This document shows, piece by piece, positions 8,459 through 17,665 of a stretch of 24,472 nt of DNA. A program made the translations under genes and the position numbers. Each line of letters starts with the position of its first letter. Positions within the stretch are counted from its first letter, which is position 1. Under the pieces are notes generated by a model, which did no database searches, had not been told where the DNA came from, and was given only the letters and a program-made list of their open reading frames with translations. The stretch comes from Asparagopsis taxiformis (taxonomy: Eukaryota; Rhodophyta; Florideophyceae; Bonnemaisoniales; Bonnemaisoniaceae), in assembly GCA_030407315.1 (NCBI GenBank), contig JALQPE010000734.1:1-24472 (forward strand), read 5' to 3'.

Positions 8459-9805
8459 TCACGCTTTCTCCATCTGCATCTTGTGTACCTTGGTCAAATG
8501 ACGATGCAAAGTACTACGTCGCCCGAAACATGACCCACAAACTTGACATTCAAATTTCTCCGACATTCCAACATGCGCCGTTTGTACATGCCACGTCAAA
8601 TCTATCTCGGCCTTGAACGTTCTGGGGCAGTCGGTGCAAGCAAACGGCCTGCCGAGATGTACCTCCCGGCAATGGCGGACGAGGTTGAGGCGCGTTTGAA
8701 ATTTACGTCCGCAATTCGGCTCCCGACAGTGAAAATTGCGGATATGATGATGCTTGGCTGCAACATGTCTGTTCAAATTACCTCTCTTGCCGCGAATGAG
8801 GGCACCGCATTGATTGCATACCCAGACTGTGTTTGATTTGTTCGTCGTTGTTGACGCGCTGGATGCAGTGTGGCCCGATTGTGGAAGTGATTGGGCTGTG
8901 AGATGTTCTGATTCCAGCCCTTTTGTTGTGGCACTGCAGGCGTTGGTATCAATAGATGCTGATTGGCTTGGAACGTTTGTATCGGCGTTTTTTGCTGTTG
9001 GATGACGCTCGCCGGGAGGGAAAGGTGTAGAGTGGAGAAACAAGAACCTTTGGTGGTGCATTGTATGGCCATGAGTGATGGTCGTGTTTTGGTTTTGTTC
9101 TTGGGGGTGTGCATGGTCGATGCATTGGATGTTCTGGGGTATTGGGTTGCAAAAGGGGAGCGGGGTACGAACACCTTTGTCGTTTTGGGAGTGTGAGTGG
9201 TGTTGCGCAATACTGTCTGGCACGGCGACATTTCCATGAGTACAGGAAGATGGTGCAGAGGACGTGTTGTAAGCGATGGGTTGAGACATTTGAAGTGTCT
9301 GGAAGTCTGCTGTGTCAGCTGGAGTAGCTATGCTAAAGTTTTCGGCCTCACAGGGTGGAGCGTCCTGAGCTGCTGCGTGGGAAGAGGGGGCCGTATTGGC
9401 GACTACTGGATTGGAAGCGTCGAGTACCTGAAGGTCTGTCTCGTCACAGAAAGGAATAACATTGAAGGCATCGTCCTCTCCAAGTAGATCCTGACAAGGC
9501 TCGGCGGGAACATGCAACAGCTGCATGCTATGCTGATTGTTATCGACAAAAGCGTGCGGCTGCTCATTGACGTCGTCATCGTCGAAAAAATGCTGTACGG
9601 AAGCGTCGAGCATCGGTGATGATAAATCGATACCCAGCTGAGAGCAGAGGTTTTGTATGGTATTGCGGGGATTGAAGCCAGCGGCGGAAAGAAATGTATA
9701 GTTTGCGACAAGTTTGGCCAACTCTACAGGCGGCACATCTCTGCCACCGAATCGTTTGTACACGGTATCGTGCAAAACGGCGTGACGCCTAGACATGGTG
9801 GCCAT
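8459..9805 (-). CDS. Four-finger C2H2 protein, family copy A (main open frame)
   Basis: A probable nucleic-acid-binding protein, one of three relatives in the window (others at 12273 and 15191). The intact frame from ATG 9805 gives 448 residues. It contains the conserved YKRFGGR segment, the NLCSQLGI motif, an acidic patch (FFDDDDVNE), a long S/T/P/Q/H-rich linker and four C2H2 fingers at roughly residues 330-448. Finger 1 is CNQCGALIRGKRGNLNRH-type, finger 2 has C-x4-C, and fingers 3 and 4 are C-x2-C; all are joined by short linkers. Copies B and C have about 290 more conserved residues upstream of this start. Related sequence continues upstream here in other frames, so the ATG at 9805 may be a secondary start of a damaged gene. 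Confidence 0.8.
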   Translation of the reverse strand: MATMSRRHAVLHDTVYKRFGGRDVPPVELAKLVANYTFLSAAGFNPRNTIQNLCSQLGIDLSSPMLDASVQHFFDDDDVNEQPHAFVDNNQHSMQLLHVPAEPCQDLLGEDDAFNVIPFCDETDLQVLDASNPVVANTAPSSHAAAQDAPPCEAENFSIATPADTADFQTLQMSQPIAYNTSSAPSSCTHGNVAVPDSIAQHHSHSQNDKGVRTPLPFCNPIPQNIQCIDHAHPQEQNQNTTITHGHTMHHQRFLFLHSTPFPPGERHPTAKNADTNVPSQSASIDTNACSATTKGLESEHLTAQSLPQSGHTASSASTTTNKSNTVWVCNQCGALIRGKRGNLNRHVAAKHHHIRNFHCREPNCGRKFQTRLNLVRHCREVHLGRPFACTDCPRTFKAEIDLTWHVQTAHVGMSEKFECQVCGSCFGRRSTLHRHLTKVHKMQMEKA

Positions 9806-10257
9806 TTGCGTGTATACATTCCATAACGGCTGGGTACGGGCCGCGACTGGTTGCAGTGCATTATCATTTGTAGAAGCTCGCTGTATTTAGACAACTGCGT
9901 GGTCTGCGTCGGGAAGTGCCGCTGAATGGCTCGCTGAGCGGACGGGTACGCGTGCTGCGACTGCGGCGCGCTGTATTGCACGCCGGACTCGCGCGGTTCG
10001 ACGATGCCATTGAGATGGCAATCATCGGGGGGGTTGAACAAGTCTTCGGGGAGGGGATTTGGCGGCGATTGCGGGCAGAGTTGAAAGCGCTGCTGGACGC
10101 GCATGGGTGTTTGCGCGGTCGCGGGTGCGAACGTGATGTGTGTGACGAAATTGGCTAACGGGGTCGGACTGGCAGGAGAAATCGGGCGGGGCTGGGGCTG
10201 GGTGGTGGGGGATGGGCATTTGGACGGGGATGGTGACGGGTTGGGAGAGGAGGAGTA
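9806..10257 (-). pseudogene. Frameshifted upstream part of zinc-finger copy A
   Basis: Just upstream of ATG 9805 the same frame reads PLWNVYTQM, matching the LWNDFSQM/IWNPYSQM motif of the relatives. The frame then changes near 9825-9850. The other frame carries LPEDLFNPPDDC, matching LPADFLDPPDGC of copy B, and farther up NFVTHITFAP, matching NFITHKTFAP. This frame reaches a TAA at 10258-10260 within a proline-rich low-complexity stretch. Beyond it, up to about 10560, only faint frame-jumping similarity to the N-terminal region is visible. The 5' third of this copy therefore seems degraded or replaced. Confidence 0.7.
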
Positions 10258-10260
10258 TTA

Positions 10261-12272
10261 ATGGGTGGGATTGGTGTTGCATTGATGGGTTGGGATGAGT
10301 GACGAAGGGTGGGGAGGATTTTTTTGACACTGGTTTTGATAAATTAACGGCCAATGAGACGGGGACGGCTGGCAGGCAGGCGTTGAGGAAATGTAACATG
10401 AGCTGCGGAGGTGGATGACGAGATGTAAGTGAATAAATTGTCATAGCGATTGTGCGTTTTGAAACGCGTTGCAGCGCTCGCTGTGCGGTGGGATGACAGT
10501 ATATCGGGCGGGGGTATGATCGTGTGAAGTGACGACGGGTGTTATGCGGTGCGATGCGTGTAACCCTAACGGACACGGCCCTATCGGAGGGGTATGTGAA
10601 CGGGGCGGCGCGTGGCGCGCAGAATATATGCGGAATAGTTGTGTGGAACAGACCGAGATATGCGGGACGTGAATGGTGCAATTTACGGTGGCGAAATAGT
10701 GTGAGAGCGATTGGTCGGTTGTACATGTCTCGCGCGAGATAGGGTATGGACAGCTGTCTGTATGTTTGGCGTATGCCGTTAAAATATGTAGGCGACTATC
10801 GTGACGGATTTTGATATTTCAAATACGGCCCGTTGGATTTGTTTGCGCGCTGGTCTACGTAGTGATGTGGCAGATGCCCTTCCAGCTCGACTGTACGGTT
10901 TGTTTGCTGGCGATTGCCGTTTTTTCCGGACGGGATACTTGCGCTTGATTGCTTGTGTGTTCTTCGTCAACGACACATGGCCCGATTATGAACGACGATG
11001 CCCTCCTCCCGTCTGTACCTTTTCAAACTGCACATCCGCCACCCGTACAGCAGAGCACTTTCCCCGCCATGACGCGAGCATCCATATCTGGCGCCGTTCT
11101 ATTCCACTGATTCCAGATAGATGTACAGTACGAGGCCGTCTGCTCGCGCGGCTCGCAAAGCAACAATCCGACGCCCAGCTCTGGAATGCTTCCACAGAGA
11201 CGCCTCGAACCGCTCCGAGGCGCATACGATGCCACAGGCGTGTGTCGAACAACAATATCTAGCAGATAGAACAGACGTCTAGTAGAAGTGGGACGAGCGT
11301 ACCGAGAACGCGGGTGCAGATCTAGCGACACGATATACGCGATGCGGTGCGGAAGATGTAATCCGAGACCGCAGCACCCGGTACCTTCGGAGATGCAAGT
11401 AGCGCAACGGGCGGTCTGTTTACGCGGCGATGCGGCGCAATGGGACGGGAAACACATGCCCAAAGCGCATCGCGGTTGTAATATGCGTATGGCACGCAAT
11501 TTATTTCTCGGACGTCGGAAAAATTACGTCACCAACACTTGTCATGGCGACATTGGACGACACCATGCACGTACGGCCAGTACAAATAGCGGAAACAAAA
11601 CGAAGTTTGATACCGTACGTTTCGCGTCGATGTCGCAAATCCGGCCGTTGATGAAGCGGCGAGACATGCAAGCAACGCGTCAACAAACTGATCGTTTGTT
11701 CGTCAGCGAGCGCGTCTCATCGTCGCCAGACCTGTGTATCGAGGAAACAACGCCGCCGATAACGCAGGAATGAACCGTCTCGGTACGATGCGTGCGTGGC
11801 GTAAATCACAATATTTGCATGTTGTACAAATTCGCCCGACATATCCGCCAATCGATGAGGCGTCGATCAACGCCGCTGATAAACCACACAAGACGACTCA
11901 CGTGACAATGTCATACGATGTAAGCGCGTCTGCGGTATGACACATCCAGCCGCAGCACGGCGAGCAACGGGCGCCGTGTACCGACGCGACGCAAATGTAT
12001 CAAATGTATATTTGCGGATAATATCTGGGGGCGCACAGAATTCATGGCGAGCAATCATAGTTTTTTCAATTTTGCAGACATCAACGCAAACGTCGAGATA
12101 CCCGTCGCCTGCACAGCCGTCCATTTCGGCTCAGGTGGTCGAGTGCGTGAAGCGACATGTCGCAAAAAGCCACCACATTGATCTACCGCCAGACGCATTA
12201 AAACGCCCATCACTGACATGACTTGCGTCCACATCGCACAGCCACAACTGCTCGTGTGCAAACCCGCCACAA
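10261..12272. other. Divergent intergenic region between zinc-finger copies A and B
   Basis: About 2 kb, GC- and CpG-rich towards the right, with several chance open frames (for example 10801-11262 and 11288-11773). They start at GTG and show no domain, so I do not accept them. The left 300 bp may contain remnants of the N-terminal part of copy A. Promoters for copy B should lie at the right end, but I see no clear TATA box close to its ATG. Confidence 0.5.
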
Positions 12273-14424
12273 ATGTCGACTCTTCACGATTCGCATCCGC
12301 GCACTTCCTCCCATCGCTTCTCCTGGCAGGCTATCTGGGCTTTTTTCATGCGCTTTCCTCACGTGCGCAACTGGCTCTTCCGCTCCCAACCGCCCCCAAT
12401 CTCCGAAATTGCCGCCTCTCTCCTCTCGAGTCCGCTCCTCGTCGGCTATATCTTTGGCGATATCCACGCGTCGCCCGGCCAAAATTCTCAACATTTGTAT
12501 CCTGACATTGGTGATCTCATCTGTCCGCACCATCGATCTGGCGATGCTATCTTCGCCTTTCATTATGGTTATCAGAACATCCAGCCGCTTATGCCCATGT
12601 TGTACCAAATCTCCGGTGACCCGCTTCTGCACGATCCCAAAGTGTCTGTCAGGCGATCGGTGAAGCAGCGTGTATCATTTCCGGATGGTGATTATTTTCT
12701 TGCTATTGAATTTGATTGGCTTCAATCTGGAGTTTTGCATGTCTCGACAAATGTTCATCCCATTGCCTCGCCATTGGCAAGCGCACAATCACCAGCGCCG
12801 TTTGTCAACTTTATCACCCATAAAACGTTTGCCCCGACAACCGCCGAAAGATTTATCCTCATTCAACAGCGTCACGCCATGGACCAAGAAATGCAATCCA
12901 CTAGTTTGCCGGCTGATTTTCTAGACCCGCCCGATGGATGCTACATTTATAGCACTTTCGAACCAATCGATTCTCTACTCTATCAAGCGTCTGCTCAACC
13001 GCTATCGCAGCCATATTCGCAAGCTCAATCAACGGAACAGCAATTCCAGCAGCCGAGCAGCACTTCTCGTGCAACGCGCACGTCGAAGAGGCCCCGGGCG
13101 TCCAGCAATCGTTTACCGGTGCCAGGACACGAAGCGGGCGCTATCACGCTGTGGAACGACTTTTCTCAAATGACGACCTCATCGAGGCGCAATGGCATTT
13201 TCTACGCGAGACTGTACAAGAGATTCGGTGGTAGAGTCGCGCAGTCGGAAGTGCTTGCCAGACCCACCGTCAGATACACCTTTCTCTCCACAATGGGCCT
13301 TAATACTGGTCGTCGGATACAACATCTCTGTTCGCAACTTGGTATTGACAGATCATCGCCGTTAATCGATAGACCGTTTCGGCAATTCTTTGAGGATGAC
13401 CTCATCGAAGAGTCGCAGAGCATATTCGAGCCCAATGGCCAATTCCTGCAGTTTGAGCCCGATGGCCAAAGTCTGCAGCTCTTCGACGCAAGCATTGCGA
13501 GTGAGCCGACGTTGCTGAACGATAACGAAGACTCCAATGCGATTCCTTTCTGCGACGAAGCCGACTTTCTCATACTCGACACATACAATCCCGACGCGGT
13601 CAATCCAATCCATCCGCGAACGCGACAACCGAGCAAGCACCCCTCTCCGACAGCCAAGAATCCGAGTCAACTTCTCAAGGGACGAAACCGAGACCACCAC
13701 CTTCAACACATTAAATCACCCAACACCAAACACAACCGCACAACGGCACGCACAAGTGCGATCACCAAAACGGCAGCGACTTGCCCCATCTGCGCCACCA
13801 GAAGACGTCCCGGAGATTGCGATCCCGCATGCACACGCGCACACATTACAGACGCGGCACGCGTCCCCCGCAGCGGCTGCCGCCTCGGCACGCGGAATAG
13901 CGGGGCGCGTCGCGGGGTGGGTGGCGGCGACGTCCGCGGACATGGGGGGCGATGCGGGACGGGAACGGGGCGTTGTAACTACGGGAGCGGAAGGGACGGC
14001 AGCGCGGGACGGGTGTGCGACGGATCGGAACGGGACGGTGTGGATGTGCGATCGATGCGGGGCGTTAATCCGCGGCAAACGTGGCAATTTGATGCGACAT
14101 ATCGCGCACACGCACGATAACATCCGCAACTTTGCGTGCACAGAGACGGGATGCAACCGACGGTTTCAAACGCGTCCCAATCTGGCGCGCCATGTGGCCG
14201 AGGTGCATCGCGGCCGGCCGTTTGCCTGTCGCGTGTGTCCGCGCACATTCAAGACGCCGATTGCGGTCGCGGCGCACGCGCGGCAGGCGCATGAAGACGC
14301 GGCGACCGCGCTTGCGTGCGCGGTGTGTCGTCGCTGCTACTCGCGACGCAGCACGCTCAAGCGGCATATGATGCGCGTGCACCATGTGCGTCCGGACGGC
14401 GGCGGCGGAGAGCGGATGAGGTGA
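12273..14424 (+). CDS. Four-finger C2H2 protein, family copy B (frame change in linker)
   Basis: The start is ATG 12273, with the same N-terminus as copy C (SWxxxWAFFMR, RxWLF, PPPIS, LLSxPLLVGYIFGD, YPDIGDL, HHRSGD, HYGYQ, LYQISGDPLL). LPADFLDPPDGC, YKRFGGR (about residue 314), IQHLCSQLGIDRSSPL and the acidic FFEDDLIEE patch follow. The first frame is homologous to about 13600. The four fingers are in a different frame (14041-14390), which also carries RSPKRQRLAP, matching PLPKRQRQ of copy C, and ends at TGA 14422-14424. At least one frame change lies between about 13600 and 13770; the third frame is also open there with an S/E/T-rich peptide. No good GT-AG intron fits. It is either a frameshifted gene or an assembly error. 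Full length would be about 716 residues. The linker and finger region is notably GC-rich. Confidence 0.82.
14041..14390 (+). other. C2H2 zinc-finger array of copy B
   Basis: Four fingers in tandem: CDRCGALIRGKRGNLMRH...H; CTETGCNRRFQTRPNLARH...H (C-x4-C spacing); CRVCPRTFKTPIAVAAH...H; CAVCRRCYSRRSTLKRH...H. All eight zinc ligand pairs are present. The linkers (DNIRNFA, RGRPFA, EDAATALA) differ from the classical TGEKP. Confidence 0.9.
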
Positions 14425-15190
14425 AGGGCTGGACGGGGTGGGGGCACGTCGGACAGGCTGGCGGTCGTTGGGTGGAATTGTATGATTGGTTTGTGACACG
14501 CGTGGGACGTGTAGTGAGTGGGCGATGAATACGCCAATGAGGATGTGTTTATTTCGCCAGCGTAGAGTTTTTTTAAACGTGGATGTACACGACGAGCGGC
14601 CAGACATGGCAGATGCAATCGACTCGAGAGTATCCGGATTACAGCGCGTGTTAGCTCGCGTCCGGTTTGGTTATTACGTGGTGGGTGTTGTTGTCACATC
14701 AGTCGTCCATACATCGCCGGTGTTTGTTTCCAGATCCGCCGCGAACAACTCGCTGCCCGCGCGCCGAGAAACACATCTTGTGCTGCCACGCGTCTGCATC
14801 CGTTTCAATCATCGCATGACGATATGATCGTGCGTCGGCGATCATTGCTGTCGCGCAGCGAGCGCACGCTCGCCGCTACATCCCGTTACCGCGACGCCAG
14901 CCTCGTTTGCAACCATCCTTACACTCGTATTTTTAGGCCGACCTGTGACTGTGTGACGCTATGTTACCACGCGCGCATCCAAGTCAGTCACCGCTTCCGC
15001 GACCACCATTGGTCGCCCAATACGACTAGTAACTGTCGTTAACGCAAATATCCATTCTCAATGTCAATCTAAACGCGCATGTCCAAACGCCTCGCGACTC
15101 CCTGCACACCCGACCGACCGGCATCCATGTGCAACCTCGCTAAATCTCGTATCCTGCCCCGCTCGTTCCGCCCACACTGCGCCACCGAAA
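14425..15190. other. Intergenic region between copies B and C, with paired CCAAT words
   Basis: No gene is supported; open frames here are short and lack domains. ATTGG (15008-15012) and CCAAT (15017-15021) form an inverted pair about 170-180 bp before the ATG of copy C, a plausible promoter element. No clear TATA box was seen near that start. Confidence 0.4.
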
Positions 15191-17305
15191 ATGTCTCTCC
15201 TCGACAACAGACGCTCGTCCGCCCACGCCGACTCCTGGCGCTCCACCTGGGCCTTCTTCATGCGCAACGCCGCCGCTCGCGACTGGCTCTTCCAACGCGA
15301 GCCGCCGCCCATCTCGCAGACCGTAAATTCCCTGCTCTCCAACCCCGTTCTCGTGGGCTATATATTCGGCGACGAGGTGCGTCCCAACCATTCCTACCCG
15401 GACATTGGCGATCTCCTCTGCGTGCACCACAGATCCGGCGACACCGTATTCTGCTTGCACTATGGCTATCAGAGTGTCCAGCCGCTCGTTCCCATGCTCT
15501 ACCAAATCTCCGGCGACCCATTGCTGCGCAACTCCAGGGTCACCAGTCGACGAGCCGTTAAACAGCGTGTCAACTTGTCAGACGCCGATTGCTTTCTCGC
15601 GCTCGAGTTCAATTGGCTCGAGTCGGGCGTTTTAGTCGTTTCCACTATTCTGCATCCCATTGTCGCCTCGCGCGACCGCGACCAAATCTCCGCCCCGTTT
15701 TTCAGATGTCTCTGTTATAGAGTCTTCTCGAGTGCCTCCGCCGAAAGACTCATGCAAACACATCATCGCTACAGATATGCCAGTAAACCGCCGTTCAACA
15801 AGCTGCCAGCACACTTTCTAGACCCCCCTGATGATTGCTACATTTATACTTTGCGCGAACCGATCGATTCCGCTGATGGTACCGCCCTTGCAACGCCCTC
15901 GTCAAATTCATCGCCGCGCCCCAAATTCACCGTGGAGCAGCATATCCAACTGCCGAGCGAACCCCGCGCAACAGTTCCAGTGCTCAAGAGGCCACGAGCG
16001 AACAATATCCGTGATATGGTGCCTGGCCTTGAAGCAGGCACTGTGCAAATTTGGAACCCATATTCACAGATGGTTGCCCAATCTGACCGCACCGGCAGTT
16101 ATTATTCCTACTTGTGCAAGAGATTTGGAGGCCGACGTGTGCAGCCAACCTTGGTTTACGACCGCATAGTGAAGTACACCATACTTTCGACGACGGGCAT
16201 TAATACATATGGTCGGATCCAACACCTCTGCTCGCAACTAGGTATTCTTGATGCGTCGCCGTTGCTCGATAACCCGTTTCAGCAATTTTTTGAGGATGAC
16301 GACCTTGATGAGTGGCACAGTATATGCGAGCAAGTTGGGCAGGGGGCGCAGCTCTTCGATAATACAGCAGACCCTGATCCACGTATGTTCAGTGGAAACG
16401 AACAAATAGATGTGATTCCGTTTTTCGACGAGGATGATTTACAGATAGGTGACGTTTCCAACAGCGTTGCACCCGAGCGATTATCTGTGTCAGCTTCTTT
16501 CATAACCGGAGCGGGAAGCATGCAGAAGAGCAGTGCTCAACAAGCGCGTAACCTACCATTGCCAAAACGACAACGACAGACATCATTCTCGGAATTTGTG
16601 CAATTTCAAGCGCCACAGCCCGGGCAGGATATTACAACCACACCGCCACAAACAGTATCGCAATACGCACAAAATTGCTGGCCATGCAACGTGCCGCAGC
16701 GAGTCTTAGGATCACCACTCTTCACATTTGACTCGCATAGAGCGTCCTCATCACACCCGACATCATTTCAGGGCTCGAACATGGCAAGCGTCCAATCTGA
16801 AACCGGCGTGAACACAAACAGTACAGTTACAACAGGTCTGGATTCAGGGAACGTATCTGGCGGGCCGTCATCACGAAACGGCTCCACGGCGGCGGCGGCC
16901 GGGTGCTCCACCGGCGCATCGACGACGACGATGTGGGCGTGCGACCAATGCGGGGTGCTGATTCGCGGGAAGAAGGGCAACTTGAATCGACATATTGCGA
17001 ACAAACACGATAAGATCAGAAACTTTGAATGCACCGAAAACAATTGCGGGCGCAAGTTTCAGACGCGACTCAACCTGGAACGGCACCACAATGCGGTGCA
17101 TCTCGGGAGGCCGTTCGCATGCGCCGAGTGTCCGAGGACGTTCAAAACGGAGAGGGATCTTGCGTTGCATGTGCGGTCAGCGCATGACAATTTGACGGAC
17201 AAGCTGGAATGTGAGGTTTGCAAGTCGTGCTTCGCCAGACGGAGCACGCTCAATCGACACATGGCCAAGGTCCATAAATTGACGGGTGATGGTGAAAAAC
17301 TTTAG
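15191..17305 (+). CDS. Four-finger C2H2 protein, family copy C (intact)
   Basis: A single frame of 704 residues from ATG 15191 to TAG 17303-17305, the reference copy of the family. Residues 1-110 hold SWRSTWAFFMR, RDWLF, PPPISQ, VLVGYIFGD (about 56), YPDIGDLLCVHHRSGD, HYGYQ and LYQISGDPLL. Residues 110-300 continue a conserved region ending LDPPDDCYIY and the IWNPYSQM motif. CKRFGGR lies near 307, IQHLCSQLGI near 340 and the acidic FFEDDDLDE near 365. A low-complexity linker contains a PLPKRQRQ basic patch, a possible nuclear signal. Fingers 1-4 occupy 582-704, with complete C2H2 ligands. The N-terminal region matches no domain I know. Copy B lies 766 bp upstream on the same strand. A transcription-factor-like or element-derived role is inferred from the fingers only. 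Confidence 0.92.
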   Translation: MSLLDNRRSSAHADSWRSTWAFFMRNAAARDWLFQREPPPISQTVNSLLSNPVLVGYIFGDEVRPNHSYPDIGDLLCVHHRSGDTVFCLHYGYQSVQPLVPMLYQISGDPLLRNSRVTSRRAVKQRVNLSDADCFLALEFNWLESGVLVVSTILHPIVASRDRDQISAPFFRCLCYRVFSSASAERLMQTHHRYRYASKPPFNKLPAHFLDPPDDCYIYTLREPIDSADGTALATPSSNSSPRPKFTVEQHIQLPSEPRATVPVLKRPRANNIRDMVPGLEAGTVQIWNPYSQMVAQSDRTGSYYSYLCKRFGGRRVQPTLVYDRIVKYTILSTTGINTYGRIQHLCSQLGILDASPLLDNPFQQFFEDDDLDEWHSICEQVGQGAQLFDNTADPDPRMFSGNEQIDVIPFFDEDDLQIGDVSNSVAPERLSVSASFITGAGSMQKSSAQQARNLPLPKRQRQTSFSEFVQFQAPQPGQDITTTPPQTVSQYAQNCWPCNVPQRVLGSPLFTFDSHRASSSHPTSFQGSNMASVQSETGVNTNSTVTTGLDSGNVSGGPSSRNGSTAAAAGCSTGASTTTMWACDQCGVLIRGKKGNLNRHIANKHDKIRNFECTENNCGRKFQTRLNLERHHNAVHLGRPFACAECPRTFKTERDLALHVRSAHDNLTDKLECEVCKSCFARRSTLNRHMAKVHKLTGDGEKL

Positions 17306-17570
17306 AAAACATTTAAAACTTTTTATTTTCGGGGTTTATTTCCTAAAAGTTGTACGTGTCCATCTGATATATATGTTGTTGCGACATCCAACAATCGCAA
17401 ACTTGATAACGCACACGTGCTGTGTAGGCTACACGAGTCGTCGATCATACGAGCCCTGAATTTCAACTGCAAAAAACGGTTACGATGCATTGCTTCGTGG
17501 TCCATCGCAGCAAAAACCTCACATCACGTTGTCATCATTGCTGCCTACACCTGAGTATGCGTTGTGTCAT
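17306..17570. other. Spacer between zinc-finger copy C and channel gene
   Basis: AT-rich just after the stop of copy C (probable 3' UTR), then unremarkable. No gene seen. Confidence 0.4.
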
Positions 17571-17574
17571 ATGC

Positions 17575-17582
17575 ATATAAAT
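17575..17582 (+). promoter_or_regulatory. TATA-like box of the channel gene
   Basis: ATATAAAT lies about 88 nt before the ATG at 17666. Comparable boxes precede the three small secreted-protein genes at 75-95 nt. Confidence 0.5.
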
Positions 17583-17665
17583 TGTTTTGCTCTTCACTAC
17601 ATCAGATCTATGAAGAGAGATGTGCGCCATCCCTCGAGTGCCTCCTAAACGATTCCGAGCGTTTA

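Noticed and set aside
10022..10726. Minus-strand 234-codon frame upstream of zinc-finger copy A as an independent gene
   Set aside because: Its 3' part overlaps, in another frame, the family-homologous sequence of copy A; the rest is proline-rich low complexity.
10801..11773. Plus-strand frames of 153 and 161 codons between the zinc-finger copies
   Set aside because: Both begin at GTG, lie in CpG-rich sequence with few chance stops, overlap minus-strand frames and have no recognisable motif.
13703..14607. Minus-strand frames of 146 and 180 codons opposite the fingers of copy B
   Set aside because: Shadow frames of a GC-rich coding region whose plus strand has clear C2H2 motifs.
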